Notes: generated by a model not told the origin, from the sequence alone. A stretch of 64,000 nt of DNA from Strongylocentrotus droebachiensis (GCA_035222895.1 JAVYIG010000900.1:164001-228000), one strand, 5' to 3'. Counted from the stretch's first letter, positions 10,727 to 23,824 are shown. Numbers and translations: made by a program.

Positions 10727-13700
10727 TAGGTGATACGTAACGAAGTCAACGTATCACCTTTTGATTTCGTCAAGATTTTTCTTTATTATTATTATTATTA
10801 TTTATTCTTCCTCGAATTTGTTCGCAGGATATCTCAAGACTGAATAAAGCCATAATCATGAATCTTTCAATGATGATAGATCTTAGTCTAACTTAGAACT
10901 GCGTGACTTTTCAAAGACTCAAAGTCATCGTGACGTCATCCAGACGCCATTTTGTGAAAATCAACTTATGATCATATCTTCATAACAGAAAGCCATTTCT
11001 CATTCATATTTGTCATGATCAAGGTCAATATTTGTTGGGTCAATTTCAGATCAATAAATGCGCGTAAAAATGCGCGTACGCGTAGGTGCGCGCGTTAATG
11101 CGCGCGTAAAATTTTAAATTGCTCAAAATCGTCTTAATTTTTTTTTGCATACGTTTTAGGCCATTATAAGCATTCATAAAAAATCTCGCAAAACGCGCAT
11201 TTTTGCGCGTTTTCGTTCGTCACGGCCGAACGAAAAATAATTCCTCTGCAAAAACTTTTGACAGGATATTCCTCATAATTTTCCGAACAATTTGATACCA
11301 AGTTTATCTCTTTATCATTATTAATAACGGAATGAGCGTCCGTTCAAGATAACCGTCCGCACGCGCGATTTTTGTAATACATAGCATATACGGGCAAAAA
11401 CATGCCCATAAAAATTCCATTGATATGAATAAGGACTGCCAATTTTTTTTCATATTTAGATAGAGTATGAGTCAAAGGTATGATTTCATATCTCATTTGG
11501 CCATTAAGTACATCTTGACGTCATCATAATGGCCTTGGAAGTCAAAAATACAAAAATGCATATTATGACGTCATTATGTTTATGGAAAATTTAGTGTATT
11601 TCTCTTAATATTCATCGATTCTCTTCTAGATTTTAATATGTTGTAGCCGAGGCAATCGTCTTCGAGATAAGTCCACACCAATTTTCATTTAAATGATGTC
11701 ATCATAGTAAAAAATTCAATTAAAGGCCACATGTCAAAATTTTCGTCATTTGCGTGTTATGTCTATGGAGGGTGAATTTTGTCCACACTATGAATCTACA
11801 TCACATCCATCTTTCAGCACTATCTCGCTCATTTGTGCTCTGTTTTCTCCCAAATTTGGGTATGTTATAGCTGAGACCATGGGCTATAAAAACGGTGTAC
11901 TTTGTTTTTTAATCAGATGTTGGGATCATGTTAAAATTTTCGATCGAAAGTTGAAATTACAAATTTTGAAGGAATCATTAGGTGATACGTAACGAAGTCA
12001 ACGTATCACCTTTTGATTTCGTCAAGATTTTTCTTTATTATTATTATTATTATTTATTCTTCCTCGAATTTGTTCGCAGGATATCTCAAGACTGAATAAA
12101 GCCATAATCATGAATCTTTCAATGATGATAGATCTTAGTCTAACTTAGAACTGCGTGACTTTTCAAAGACTCAAAGTCATCGTGACGTCATCCAGACGCC
12201 ATTTTGTGAAAATCAACTTATGATCATATCTTCATAACAGAAAGCCATTTCTCATTCATATTTGTCATGATCAAGGTCAATATTTGTTGGGTCAATTTCA
12301 GATCAATAAATGCGCGTAAAAATGCGCGTACGCGTAGGTGCGCGCGTTAATGCGCGCGTAAAATTTTAAATTGCTCAAAATCGTCTTAATTTTTTTTTGC
12401 ATACGTTTTAGGCCATTATAAGCATTCATAAAAAATCTCGCAAAACGCGCATTTTTGCGCGTTTTCGTTCGTCACGGCCGAACGAAAAATAATTCCTCTG
12501 CAAAAACTTTTGACAGGATATTCCTCATAATTTTCCGAACAATTTGATACCAAGTTTATCTCTTTATCATTATTAATAACGGAATGAGCGTCCGTTCAAG
12601 ATAACCGTCCGCACGCGCGATTTTTGTAATACATAGCATATACGGGCAAAAACATGCCCATAAAAATTCCATTGATATGAATAAGGACTGCCAATTTTTT
12701 TTCATATTTAGATAGAGTATGAGTCAAAGGTATGATTTCATATCTCATTTGGCCATTAAGTACATCTTGACGTCATCATAATGGCCTTGGAAGTCAAAAA
12801 TACAAAAATGCATATTATGACGTCATTATGTTTATGGAAAATTTAGTGTATTTCTCTTAATATTCATCGATTCTCTTCTAGATTTTAATATGTTGTAGCC
12901 GAGGCAATCGTCTTCGAGATAAGTCCACACCAATTTTCATTTAAATGATGTCATCATAGTAAAAAATTCAATTAAAGGCCACATGTCAAAATTTTCGTCA
13001 TTTGCGTGTTATGTCTATGGAGGGTGAATTTTGTCCACACTATGAATCTACATCACATCCATCTTTCAGCACTATCTCGCTCATTTGTGCTCTGTTTTCT
13101 CCCAAATTTGGGTATGTTATAGCTGAGACCATGGGCTATAAAAACGGTGTACTTTGTTTTTTAATCAGATGTTGGGATCATGTTAAAATTTTCGATCGAA
13201 AGTTGAAATTACAAATTTTGAAGGAATCATTAGGTGATACGTAACGAAGTCAACGTATCACCTTTTGATTTCGTCAAGATTTTTCTTTATTATTATTATT
13301 ATTATTTATTCTTCCTCGAATTTGTTCGCAGGATATCTCAAGACTGAATAAAGCCATAATCATGAATCTTTCAATGATGATAGATCTTAGTCTAACTTAG
13401 AACTGCGTGACTTTTCAAAGACTCAAAGTCATCGTGACGTCATCCAGACGCCATTTTGTGAAAATCAACTTATGATCATATCTTCATAACAGAAAGCCAT
13501 TTCTCATTCATATTTGTCATGATCAAGGTCAATATTTGTTGGGTCAATTTCAGATCAATAAATGCGCGTAAAAATGCGCGTACGCGTAGGTGCGCGCGTT
13601 AATGCGCGCGTAAAATTTTAAATTGCTCAAAATCGTCTTAATTTTTTTTTGCATACGTTTTAGGCCATTATAAGCATTCATAAAAAATCTCGCAAAACGC

Positions 13701-15734
13701 GCATTTTTGCGCGTTTTCGTTCGTCACGGCCGAACGAAAAATAATTCCTCTGCAAAAACTTTTGACAGGATATTCCTCATAATTTTCCGAACAATTTGAT
13801 ACCAAGTTTATCTCTTTATCATTATTAATAACGGAATGAGCGTCCGTTCAAGATAACCGTCCGCACGCGCGATTTTTGTAATACATAGCATATACGGGCA
13901 AAAACATGCCCATAAAAATTCCATTGATATGAATAAGGACTGCCAATTTTTTTTCATATTTAGATAGAGTATGAGTCAAAGGTATGATTTCATATCTCAT
14001 TTGGCCATTAAGTACATCTTGACGTCATCATAATGGCCTTGGAAGTCAAAAATACAAAAATGCATATTATGACGTCATTATGTTTATGGAAAATTTAGTG
14101 TATTTCTCTTAATATTCATCGATTCTCTTCTAGATTTTAATATGTTGTAGCCGAGGCAATCGTCTTCGAGATAAGTCCACACCAATTTTCATTTAAATGA
14201 TGTCATCATAGTAAAAAATTCAATTAAAGGCCACATGTCAAAATTTTCGTCATTTGCGTGTTATGTCTATGGAGGGTGAATTTTGTCCACACTATGAATC
14301 TACATCACATCCATCTTTCAGCACTATCTCGCTCATTTGTGCTCTGTTTTCTCCCAAATTTGGGTATGTTATAGCTGAGACCATGGGCTATAAAAACGGT
14401 GTACTTTGTTTTTTAATCAGATGTTGGGATCATGTTAAAATTTTCGATCGAAAGTTGAAATTACAAATTTTGAAGGAATCATTAGGTGATACGTAACGAA
14501 GTCAACGTATCACCTTTTGATTTCGTCAAGATTTTTCTTTATTATTATTATTATTATTTATTCTTCCTCGAATTTGTTCGCAGGATATCTCAAGACTGAA
14601 TAAAGCCATAATCATGAATCTTTCAATGATGATAGATCTTAGTCTAACTTAGAACTGCGTGACTTTTCAAAGACTCAAAGTCATCGTGACGTCATCCAGA
14701 CGCCATTTTGTGAAAATCAACTTATGATCATATCTTCATAACAGAAAGCCATTTCTCATTCATATTTGTCATGATCAAGGTCAATATTTGTTGGGTCAAT
14801 TTCAGATCAATAAATGCGCGTAAAAATGCGCGTACGCGTAGGTGCGCGCGTTAATGCGCGCGTAAAATTTTAAATTGCTCAAAATCGTCTTAATTTTTTT
14901 TTGCATACGTTTTAGGCCATTATAAGCATTCATAAAAAATCTCGCAAAACGCGCATTTTTGCGCGTTTTCGTTCGTCACGGCCGAACGAAAAATAATTCC
15001 TCTGCAAAAACTTTTGACAGGATATTCCTCATAATTTTCCGAACAATTTGATACCAAGTTTATCTCTTTATCATTATTAATAACGGAATGAGCGTCCGTT
15101 CAAGATAACCGTCCGCACGCGCGATTTTTGTAATACATAGCATATACGGGCAAAAACATGCCCATAAAAATTCCATTGATATGAATAAGGACTGCCAATT
15201 TTTTTTCATATTTAGATAGAGTATGAGTCAAAGGTATGATTTCATATCTCATTTGGCCATTAAGTACATCTTGACGTCATCATAATGGCCTTGGAAGTCA
15301 AAAATACAAAAATGCATATTATGACGTCATTATGTTTATGGAAAATTTAGTGTATTTCTCTTAATATTCATCGATTCTCTTCTAGATTTTAATATGTTGT
15401 AGCCGAGGCAATCGTCTTCGAGATAAGTCCACACCAATTTTCATTTAAATGATGTCATCATAGTAAAAAATTCAATTAAAGGCCACATGTCAAAATTTTC
15501 GTCATTTGCGTGTTATGTCTATGGAGGGTGAATTTTGTCCACACTATGAATCTACATCACATCCATCTTTCAGCACTATCTCGCTCATTTGTGCTCTGTT
15601 TTCTCCCAAATTTGGGTATGTTATAGCTGAGACCATGGGCTATAAAAACGGTGTACTTTGTTTTTTAATCAGATGTTGGGATCATGTTAAAATTTTCGAT
15701 CGAAAGTTGAAATTACAAATTTTGAAGGAATCAT
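10727..15734 (+). repeat. Four-copy 1252-bp tandem array of short type C modules
   Basis: Units start at 10727, 11979, 13231 and 14483. Each runs from TAGGTGATACGTAACG to GAAGGAATCAT, and the T before each TAGG is kept. No differences between units were seen by eye, and an 80-codon open frame recurs identically at 11750, 13002, 14254 and 15506. No unit has the 3' hairpin/CTAG end. The array runs directly into a complete long type C module at 15735 that shares the same first 1.15 kb. Each unit has three palindromic TGACGTCA sites and a GC-rich patch. Confidence 0.9.
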
Positions 15735-18438
15735 TAGGTGATACGTAACGAAGTCAACGTATCACCTTTTGATTTCGTCAAGATTTTTCTTTATTATTAT
15801 TATTATTATTTATTCTTCCTCGAATTTGTTCGCAGGATATCTCAAGACTGAATAAAGCCATAATCATGAATCTTTCAATGATGATAGATCTTAGTCTAAC
15901 TTAGAACTGCGTGACTTTTCAAAGACTCAAAGTCATCGTGACGTCATCCAGACGCCATTTTGTGAAAATCAACTTATGATCATATCTTCATAACAGAAAG
16001 CCATTTCTCATTCATATTTGTCATGATCAAGGTCAATATTTGTTGGGTCAATTTCAGATCAATAAATGCGCGTAAAAATGCGCGTACGCGTAGGTGCGCG
16101 CGTTAATGCGCGCGTAAAATTTTAAATTGCTCAAAATCGTCTTAATTTTTTTTTGCATACGTTTTAGGCCATTATAAGCATTCATAAAAAATCTCGCAAA
16201 ACGCGCATTTTTGCGCGTTTTCGTTCGTCACGGCCGAACGAAAAATAATTCCTCTGCAAAAACTTTTGACAGGATATTCCTCATAATTTTCCGAACAATT
16301 TGATACCAAGTTTATCTCTTTATCATTATTAATAACGGAATGAGCGTCCGTTCAAGATAACCGTCCGCACGCGCGATTTTTGTAATACATAGCATATACG
16401 GGCAAAAACATGCCCATAAAAATTCCATTGATATGAATAAGGACTGCCAATTTTTTTTCATATTTAGATAGAGTATGAGTCAAAGGTATGATTTCATATC
16501 TCATTTGGCCATTAAGTACATCTTGACGTCATCATAATGGCCTTGGAAGTCAAAAATACAAAAATGCATATTATGACGTCATTATGTTTATGGAAAATTT
16601 AGTGTATTTCTCTTAATATTCATCGATTCTCTTCTAGATTTTAATATGTTGTAGCCGAGGCAATCGTCTTCGAGATAAGTCCACACCAATTTTCATTTAA
16701 ATGATGTCATCATAGTAAAAAATTCAATTAAAGGCCACATGTCAAAATTTTCGTCATTTGCGTGTTATGTCTATGGAGGGTGAATTTTGTCCACACTATG
16801 AATCTACATCACATCCATCTTTCAGCACTATCTCGCTCATTTGTGCTCTGTTTTCTCCCAAATTTGGGTATGTTATAGCTGAGACCATAGGCTATAAAAA
16901 CGGTGCTTTTAGTTTTTCGATCAGATGATGGGATCATGTCACAATTTTCAATTGAATGTTGAAATGATGAATTATGTCACGTATGTCCTATTTGTGAAAC
17001 TTAAACGTTAGTAGTGTCCTTGTATTCAAATTATGTAAGGAAACACTTCTACTTTCTAGACTTTACTGTCAGACACTAGTGAGTGACTGACTTCTTTTTT
17101 TCTCCGGTACTAAAATACATGAAATGAGCGTTATAGGGAACATAAGCATTTGTCTACATTAATAACCCACTCTGTACTCATTCTTCATTTCCTATTCAAG
17201 ACTTGAATAATGACGAACTTCATTTAATATTTGGTAGTAATACTACAGATACTTACACAGATATCAATTATTTAAACTATTTATCCGAAAAAGAAGATGA
17301 GTTTCATTTCATTAGGTTTCTGAACTGTAAATATTATATTGATAAGGATTTTACGACTGAATTCAGTAACATTGACTATCATTTTAGTATTTTACATTTT
17401 AATTCCCGTATTTTAAACATACATTTTAATGCTTTATCCAATTTTATCTGTACTTTATTTATAGATTTCTTTGAAACTTTGATTAATGACAGTACGCCAC
17501 TATTATTCAATGTGTTTGGTTATTCATTTATACATTCTAGTCGCCAAGAAGAAAAGGGTGGAGCTGTTGGTCTATTGGTCGCTGACAACTTTGAATATGA
17601 AATACGCAATGATATATTTATATTATACCCATCATACAATTATGAATCACTGTTTATTAAAAGCAACTTGCCGAGACATAAGAATATTATTGTAGGTGTC
17701 ATATATAGGAAACCTCAATCAAATATCAATGATTTCATCCCTGTCTTTGAATTTTTTTTACAGAAAACTTATACTGAACATAAACAGGTTTATATAATGG
17801 GAGATTTTAACATTGATCTCGTGAAATTTATTGGCAATTTTGTAGATAATTTCTTGAGCGCAATACATTCAATTTTTTGTATTCCTTTAATTGATAAGCC
17901 TTCGAGAAAGACTAACAGATCAATATCCCTCTAATCTACATTCTTTATACAGTGACAATATATATCCATCCAATATTTAAAGATTTTATTTTCAAGCAAC
18001 TAGCGAATCTCTTGTCGACAACTCAAAATGATCGCTAATGTATTCCCTTATTTATTTTGACTTTTCATTTACGCCGGGACACCGTGACGTCATACACTAT
18101 TCACTTTTAATTATTCAGGCATGAGCTCTTATTTATCAATTACATTTTCATTTCTTTGAAGAAGATAAAATCGTCAAATTGCGTTCTTCATCATGTAAAT
18201 TAGAGTCAAAGGTGTAACTGGTTACTGCACAGAGTCAATTGTCATATACTGTCTCAATCTATCTTCCCTAGATCCATAATGATCAAGGGATCGACACAAT
18301 TAAAACTTGACATATGGATAGATCATAATGGGAGGAGCATTTTCTAAAATAATATGATATCGTGTAATGCATTCTACGTTATGTAAACCAATGTCATACG
18401 TATCACCTAATTCGTCTAAGTGACGAATTAAAGTCTAG
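15735..18438 (+). mobile_element. Helentron-like type C module with open endonuclease frame (2704 bp)
   Basis: The first 1.15 kb is the fifth repetition of the 1252-bp unit. After GGCTATAAAAACGGTG it diverges into the long 3' part with the endonuclease frame, then ends in the TAAGT-loop hairpin and CTAG at 18435-18438. This makes it a plausible source molecule for the truncated units upstream, or the terminal member of a rolling-circle concatemer. Confidence 0.75.
17203..17934 (+). CDS. AP-endonuclease-like (EEP) domain fragment, open frame, 243 codons
   Basis: The frame encodes most of an exonuclease-endonuclease-phosphatase domain of the CR1-like class, which nicks DNA through metal-dependent hydrolysis. 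Visible motifs are HFNSRIL (Asn about 67, matching the family's NARSL), FETLINDS (Glu about 91; the usual Trp is Leu here), GVIYRKPQ (Tyr about 168) and IMGDFNID (Asp about 201, Asn about 203). The frame stops after PLIDKPSRKTNRSISL, so the closing Ser-Asp-His motif is missing and activity is doubtful. The first codon listed is TTG, not ATG. The frame stays open about 24 codons further upstream to a TAA, so no genuine start is visible. It lies about 0.5 kb from the element's 3' end, as expected for the C-terminal endonuclease of a Helentron Rep/helicase. A captured LINE fragment is the alternative. Confidence 0.6.
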   Translation: MNNDELHLIFGSNTTDTYTDINYLNYLSEKEDEFHFIRFLNCKYYIDKDFTTEFSNIDYHFSILHFNSRILNIHFNALSNFICTLFIDFFETLINDSTPLLFNVFGYSFIHSSRQEEKGGAVGLLVADNFEYEIRNDIFILYPSYNYESLFIKSNLPRHKNIIVGVIYRKPQSNINDFIPVFEFFLQKTYTEHKQVYIMGDFNIDLVKFIGNFVDNFLSAIHSIFCIPLIDKPSRKTNRSISL

Positions 18439-19833
18439 TATTTATTTTGTGTCTGTATAGAAGAAATTATTATTATTCTTCCTCAATTTTGTTCGCAGGA
18501 TATCTCAAGAATGACAAAAGCCGTTGTCATGAAACTTACAATGATGATAGATCTTAGTCTAACTTAGAACTGCATGACTTTTCAAAGACTCAAAATTATC
18601 GTGACGTCATCCAGGCGCCATTTTGTAAAAATCAACTTATGATCATATCTTCATAACGGAAAGTAATTTTTCATTCATATTTTTCATGAATAAGATCAAT
18701 ATCCTTCCGGTCAATTTCAGATCAAAAAACGTGCGCAAATCCGCGCGTACGCGTTCTTGCGCGCGTTTACGTGCGCGCAAAAATTTAAAATTCTCCAAAT
18801 CACTCTTAATTTTTTTTGCATACGTTTCAAGCCATATGGAGCATTTGCGAAAAATCACTCAAACGCGCATGCGCGCGCGTTTTTTGCGCGTTCTGGCATT
18901 TTGCAACATATAATCGCCAAATTTTCTTTGTCATTATGTTTGGCACATTTTTCCAAGCATTTTGATACCATGTTCATCTCTTTATCATTATTAATAACGG
19001 AATGAGCGTCCGTTCAAGATAAATATACGTGTGCGTGCTCATGTATTACATAGTATATATGGGCAAAAACATGCCTATAAAAAGTCCATTGGGATGAATA
19101 AGGACTGCCAAGTTTTTTTTACATTTTGATAGAGTATGAGTCAGATATATGATTTCATAGCTCATTTGGCCTTTAAATACATCCTGACGTCATCATAATG
19201 GCCTTGGAAGTCAAAATACAAAATTGCATATTATGACGTCATTATATTTTTTGAAAATTTAGTGTATTTCTCAAAATATTGACTGATTTTCTTCCAAATT
19301 GCGGTATCTTGTAGCTTTCAAATTGCCTACAAGATCAATACACACTGCTTTTTATTTTATTGACGTCATTATAGTACAAAATTCAATTAAAGGCCACATG
19401 TCAGAATTTTCTCAATTTGCGTGTTATGTCTACGGAAGGTGAAATTCATTCTCTTCATGGATCTACATGACACTGATCTTTGAGCACTATCTAGCATATT
19501 TGTGCTTTATGTTCTCCAAAACTTTTATACGGCGTAGCTAAGCAAATTATCTATGAGAATGAAGTACATCATTTATCATTTTGATGACATCATCATAGTA
19601 AAAATTTCAATTAAATGTGACAAGTCAGAATTTTCTTAGTTTGCGTCTTAGGCGACTTTTTCTGAAATCCTGATTCTACAAATCTCTATCGAAAACCGGA
19701 AGGGGGCGCTATACCACTCTTAATCATGGTCTTTATCGTATGATCATTATCATTAGATCATCATCGGCACACTTTCATGATAACAAAATAGCACGTATCA
19801 CCTAATTCGTCAAAGTGACGAATTAAAGTCTAG
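18439..19833 (+). mobile_element. Helentron-like type B module (complete, 1395 bp)
   Basis: It starts with TATTTATTTTGTGTCTG and ends with ACGTATCACCTAATTCGTC, a CAAAG-type hairpin loop, and CTAG at 19830-19833. The CAAAG loop is typical of type B ends, while type A and C ends have TAAGT. It includes the motif GGGGGCGCTATACCACT near 19705. There is no coding region. Confidence 0.75.
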
Positions 19834-19834
19834 T

Positions 19835-21877
19835 TAGGTGATACGTACGAAGTCTACGTATCACCTATTGATTTCGTCAAGATTTTTATTTATTATTTAT
19901 TTATTATTTATTATTCTTCCTCGATTTTGTTCGCAGGATATCTCAAGATTGAATAAAGCCATTGTCATGAAATTTTCAATGATGATAGACCTTAGTCTAA
20001 CTTAGAACTGCGTGACTTTTCAAAGACTCAAAATAATCGTGACGTCATCCAGGCGCCATTTTGTGAAAATCAACTTATGATCATATCTTCATAACGGAAA
20101 GTAATTTTTCATTCATATTTATCACGAATTAGATCGATATCCGTCCGGTCAATTTCAGGTCAAGAAATGCGCGCAAAAATGCGCGTACGCTTTTGTCCGC
20201 GCGTTTACGCGCGCGAATTTTTTTAAAATGCTCCAAATCATCCCAAATTTTTTTTACATACGTTTCAGGCCATATAGAGCATTTGATAAAAAAATTACGC
20301 ACACGTGCATGCGCGCGCGTTTTCGCGCGTACTTGCATTTTGCAACATAGAATCGCCGATTTTTTTCTGTCATCATATTTGGTACATTTTTCCAAGCATT
20401 TTGATAACTTGTTCACCTTTTATTAACGCAATGAGCGTCCGTCAAAGTTGACAGCACGCGCGGATTTGCGTTATCTTTATCTACAATACATGGGCAAAAA
20501 CATGCCTATATAAAATTCATTGTAACTCTTTAGAATAGATAGAAACTCCTAATATTTTTTTCATATTTGGATAGATTATGAGTTGGAGATATCATTTCAT
20601 GTCTCATTTGATCCTCAATTAACTCATGACGTCATCATAATGGCCTCCAAACTCAAAATTTCAATTTGCATATTATGACGTCATCATATTTTTGGAAAAT
20701 TGATTGTATCTCTGTAAATATCGATCAATTTTCTTTCAAATTTCGATATGATGTAGCTAAAATAATTCTCTACAAGCTCAATATTCACCAATTTTCATTT
20801 TGACAAAGGCCTTATGCCGTATTTTAGCGATTAAAGGAGGCATGTCAATTTTTCACATTTTGCGTGTATTCTCTATGGGACATGACTTTTTCTCAAAACT
20901 GGATTCTACATTCCTGTCTTTCGCGAGCAAAATCTCCGTTGTTTTATCTTTGTTTTCGCTGAGCTTCGGATATGTTGTAGCTGAGACCATGGGCTACCAT
21001 AAGTGTGCCCTTTATTTTTCGATTAGATGCCGGGATCATGCTCATATTTCACTTGCAAAGTAGGATTTTAGAATTCCATTTCCCGTTTACGTGTAATCGC
21101 TATGGGAGATGTTTTGGTATATCGGTAACGCACTTGACTTCCAACCTCGAGATCCCTGGTTCGAGTCCGGGTGTCTCCAACAATTTTTTGCTTCACTTTT
21201 TTTTTTCCTTTTGACCTTCATTGTACCATCACCTTTGATTATTTAAACACGTAGAATCGCAAATAATGTCATAAATAACCCTTTTTACTTTATTATTACC
21301 CTATTTTCACTTAATCCATTACTTTTTGCGTGTAATCCCTATGGGAGATGACTTTTTCTCAAATCTGGAGTCTACATTCCTGTCTTTTGCGAGCAATATC
21401 GCCGTTATTTCTGCTTGGATTTTGTTGATTTTTGAGTATGTTGTAGCTGAGACTATATGCTATCTAAATCACCTCTCATCTTTTCAATAAGATGTCATGA
21501 TCGCGCTCATGATCATGATCATGATCATCATGATCATCATTATCTAATGATGATAATCATTTATCAATTACATTTTCATTTCTTTGAATAAGATAAAATC
21601 GTCAAAAGGTGTTCTTCATGATGTAAATTAGAGTCAAATGTGTAACTGGTTACTGCACAGGGTCAAAGGTCATATATCGTTTCAATCTATCTTCCCTAGA
21701 TCCATGATGATCAAGGAGACACAATTTAATCTTGACATATGAATAGATCATAATGAGAGAAGCATATAAATGGGAGAAGCATTTTACAAAACAATATATC
21801 GTGTAATGCATTATTCTTTATGTAAACCATTATCATACGTATCACCTAATTCGTCTAAGTGACGAATTAAAGTCTAG
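19835..21877 (+). mobile_element. Helentron-like type A module (complete, 2043 bp), near-identical to 8683-10725
   Basis: It has the TAGGTGATACGTACG start, tRNA-like segment, ATGATC-rich stretch and CTAG end at 21874-21877. Near identity with the module 11152 bp upstream points to recent copying or segmental duplication. The two copies sit between different neighbours. Confidence 0.75.
21105..21179 (+). tRNA. tRNA-like segment, copy 4 (loop CTTCCAA)
   Basis: It has the same sequence as the 9953 copy: good acceptor and T arm, intact box B, poor D arm. Confidence 0.4.
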
Positions 21878-23824
21878 TATTTATTTTGTGTCTGTATAGA
21901 AGAAATTTTTATTATTCTTCCTCAATTTTGTTCGCAGGATATCTCAAGAATCGCTAGAGCCATTATCATGAAACTTGCCATGATAATAGATCTTAGTCTA
22001 ACTTAGAACTGCATGACTTTTCATAGACTCAAAGTCATCGTGACGTCATCCAGGCGCCATGTTGTGAAAATCAACTTATGATCATATCTTCATAACGGAA
22101 AGTTATTTCTGATTCATAATTATCATGATTAAGGTCAATATCCGTCCGGTCAATTTTGGGTCAATAAACGTGCGCAAATGCGCGCGTACGCGTTCGTCCG
22201 CGCGTTTACGTGCGCGCCAAAATTTAAAATGCTCCAAATCATCCCAAATATTTTTTGCATACTTTTCAGGCTATTTGGAGCATTTGACAAAAAATTATGC
22301 ATACGCGCATGCGCGCGTGTTTTTTGCACGTACAAGCATTTTGCAACGTAGAATCGCCGAATTTTCTCTGTTTTCATATTTGGCACATTTTTCAAGCATT
22401 TTGATAACTTGTTCACCTTTTAATAACGCAATGAGCGTCCGTCAAAGTTGACAGCGCGCGCGGGCCTGCGTTATCTTTACCCACAATACATGGGCAAAAA
22501 CATGCCTAAACAAAATTCATTGTAACTCTTCAGAATAGATAGAAACTCCCTATATTCTTTCATATTTGGATCGATTATGAGTTGGAGATATGATTTCATG
22601 TCTCATTTGACCCTTAATTAACTCATGACGTCATCATAATGGCCTCCAAACTCAAAATTTTAAATTGCATATTATGACGTCAGCATATTTTTGGAAAATT
22701 GATTGTATCTCTGTAGATATTAATCGTTTTTCTTCCACATTTTAATATGTTCTAGCTGAGACAATTTTCTACAAATGCAGTTTTCACAATTGTTCATTTT
22801 GACAAAAGCATCATGGCGTATTTTTTCGACTAAAGGAGGCATGTAAATTTTTCACATTTTGCGTGTATTCTCTATTGGACATGACTTTTTCTCAAAACTG
22901 GATTCTACATTCCTATCTTTCGTGACCAATATCACCGTTGTTTAACGGGTATGTTGTAGCTGAGACAATCAGCTATCACTAATGTGTCTTTTATTTTTCA
23001 ATCAGATGCCGGGATCATGCTCATATTTCACTTGCAAAGTAGGATTTGAGAATTCCATTTCCCGTTTACGTGTAATCGCCATGGGAAATGTTTTGGTATA
23101 TCGGTAACGAACTTGACTTCCAAGCTCGAGATCCCTGGTTCGAGTCCGGGTGTCTCCAACAATTTTTTTCTTCATTTTTTTCTTTTTGACCTTTCACTGT
23201 ACCATCTCCTTTGATTATTAAAACACGTAGATTCGCAAATAATGTAATAAACAACCGTATTTACCTTATTATTACCCTTTTTTCACTTAATCCATTACTT
23301 TTTGCGTGTAATCCCTATGGGTAATGACTTTTTTTTCAAATCTGGATTCTACATTCCTGTCTTTTGCGTTATTTCTGCTTGGATTTAGTTGATTTTTGAG
23401 TATGTTGTAGCTGAGACCATATGCTATCTAAATCATTCCTCATTTTTTCAATTAGATATCAGGATCACGCTCATGTTCATGATCATTATCATCAATATCA
23501 TCATTATCATAATGATGATATTTATTTATCAATTACATTTTCATTTCTTTGAATAAGATAAAATCGTAAAAATGTGTTCTTCATGATGTAAATTAGAGTC
23601 AAAGGTGTAACTGGTTACTGTACAGGGTCAACGGTCATATATTGTTTCAATTTATCTTCCCGAGATCCATGATGATCAAGGGACACAATTTAAACTTGAC
23701 ATATAGATAGATCATAATGGGAGAAGCATTTTATAAAATAATATATCGTGTAATACATTATTCGTTATTTAAACCATTATCATACGTATCACCTAATTCG
23801 TCTAAGTGACGAATTAAAGTCTAG
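21878..23824 (+). mobile_element. Helentron-like hybrid module: type B start, type A body (1947 bp)
   Basis: It begins with TATTTATTTTGTGTCTG like type B. The body carries the type A tRNA-like segment, the second 190-bp internal repeat and a TAAGT-loop hairpin with CTAG at 23821-23824. It is more diverged from other type A bodies, for example with a deletion around 22945 that removes part of the internal repeat. This shows that 5' ends and bodies are exchangeable. Confidence 0.65.
23084..23158 (+). tRNA. tRNA-like segment, copy 5 (decayed)
   Basis: The acceptor 5' strand reads GGAAATG, losing one pair. The anticodon-loop region is CTTCCAA followed by GCTCGAG. Box B is still intact. Confidence 0.35.

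Noticed and set aside
11750-11992. 80-codon frame repeated identically four times (11750, 13002, 14254, 15506)
   Set aside because: The identity comes from the identical 1252-bp DNA unit. The frame runs into the element terminus of the next unit, and there is no domain or sign of protein selection.
10727-15734. CRISPR array
   Set aside because: The repeat unit is 1252 bp, there are no short spacers, and the context is eukaryotic.
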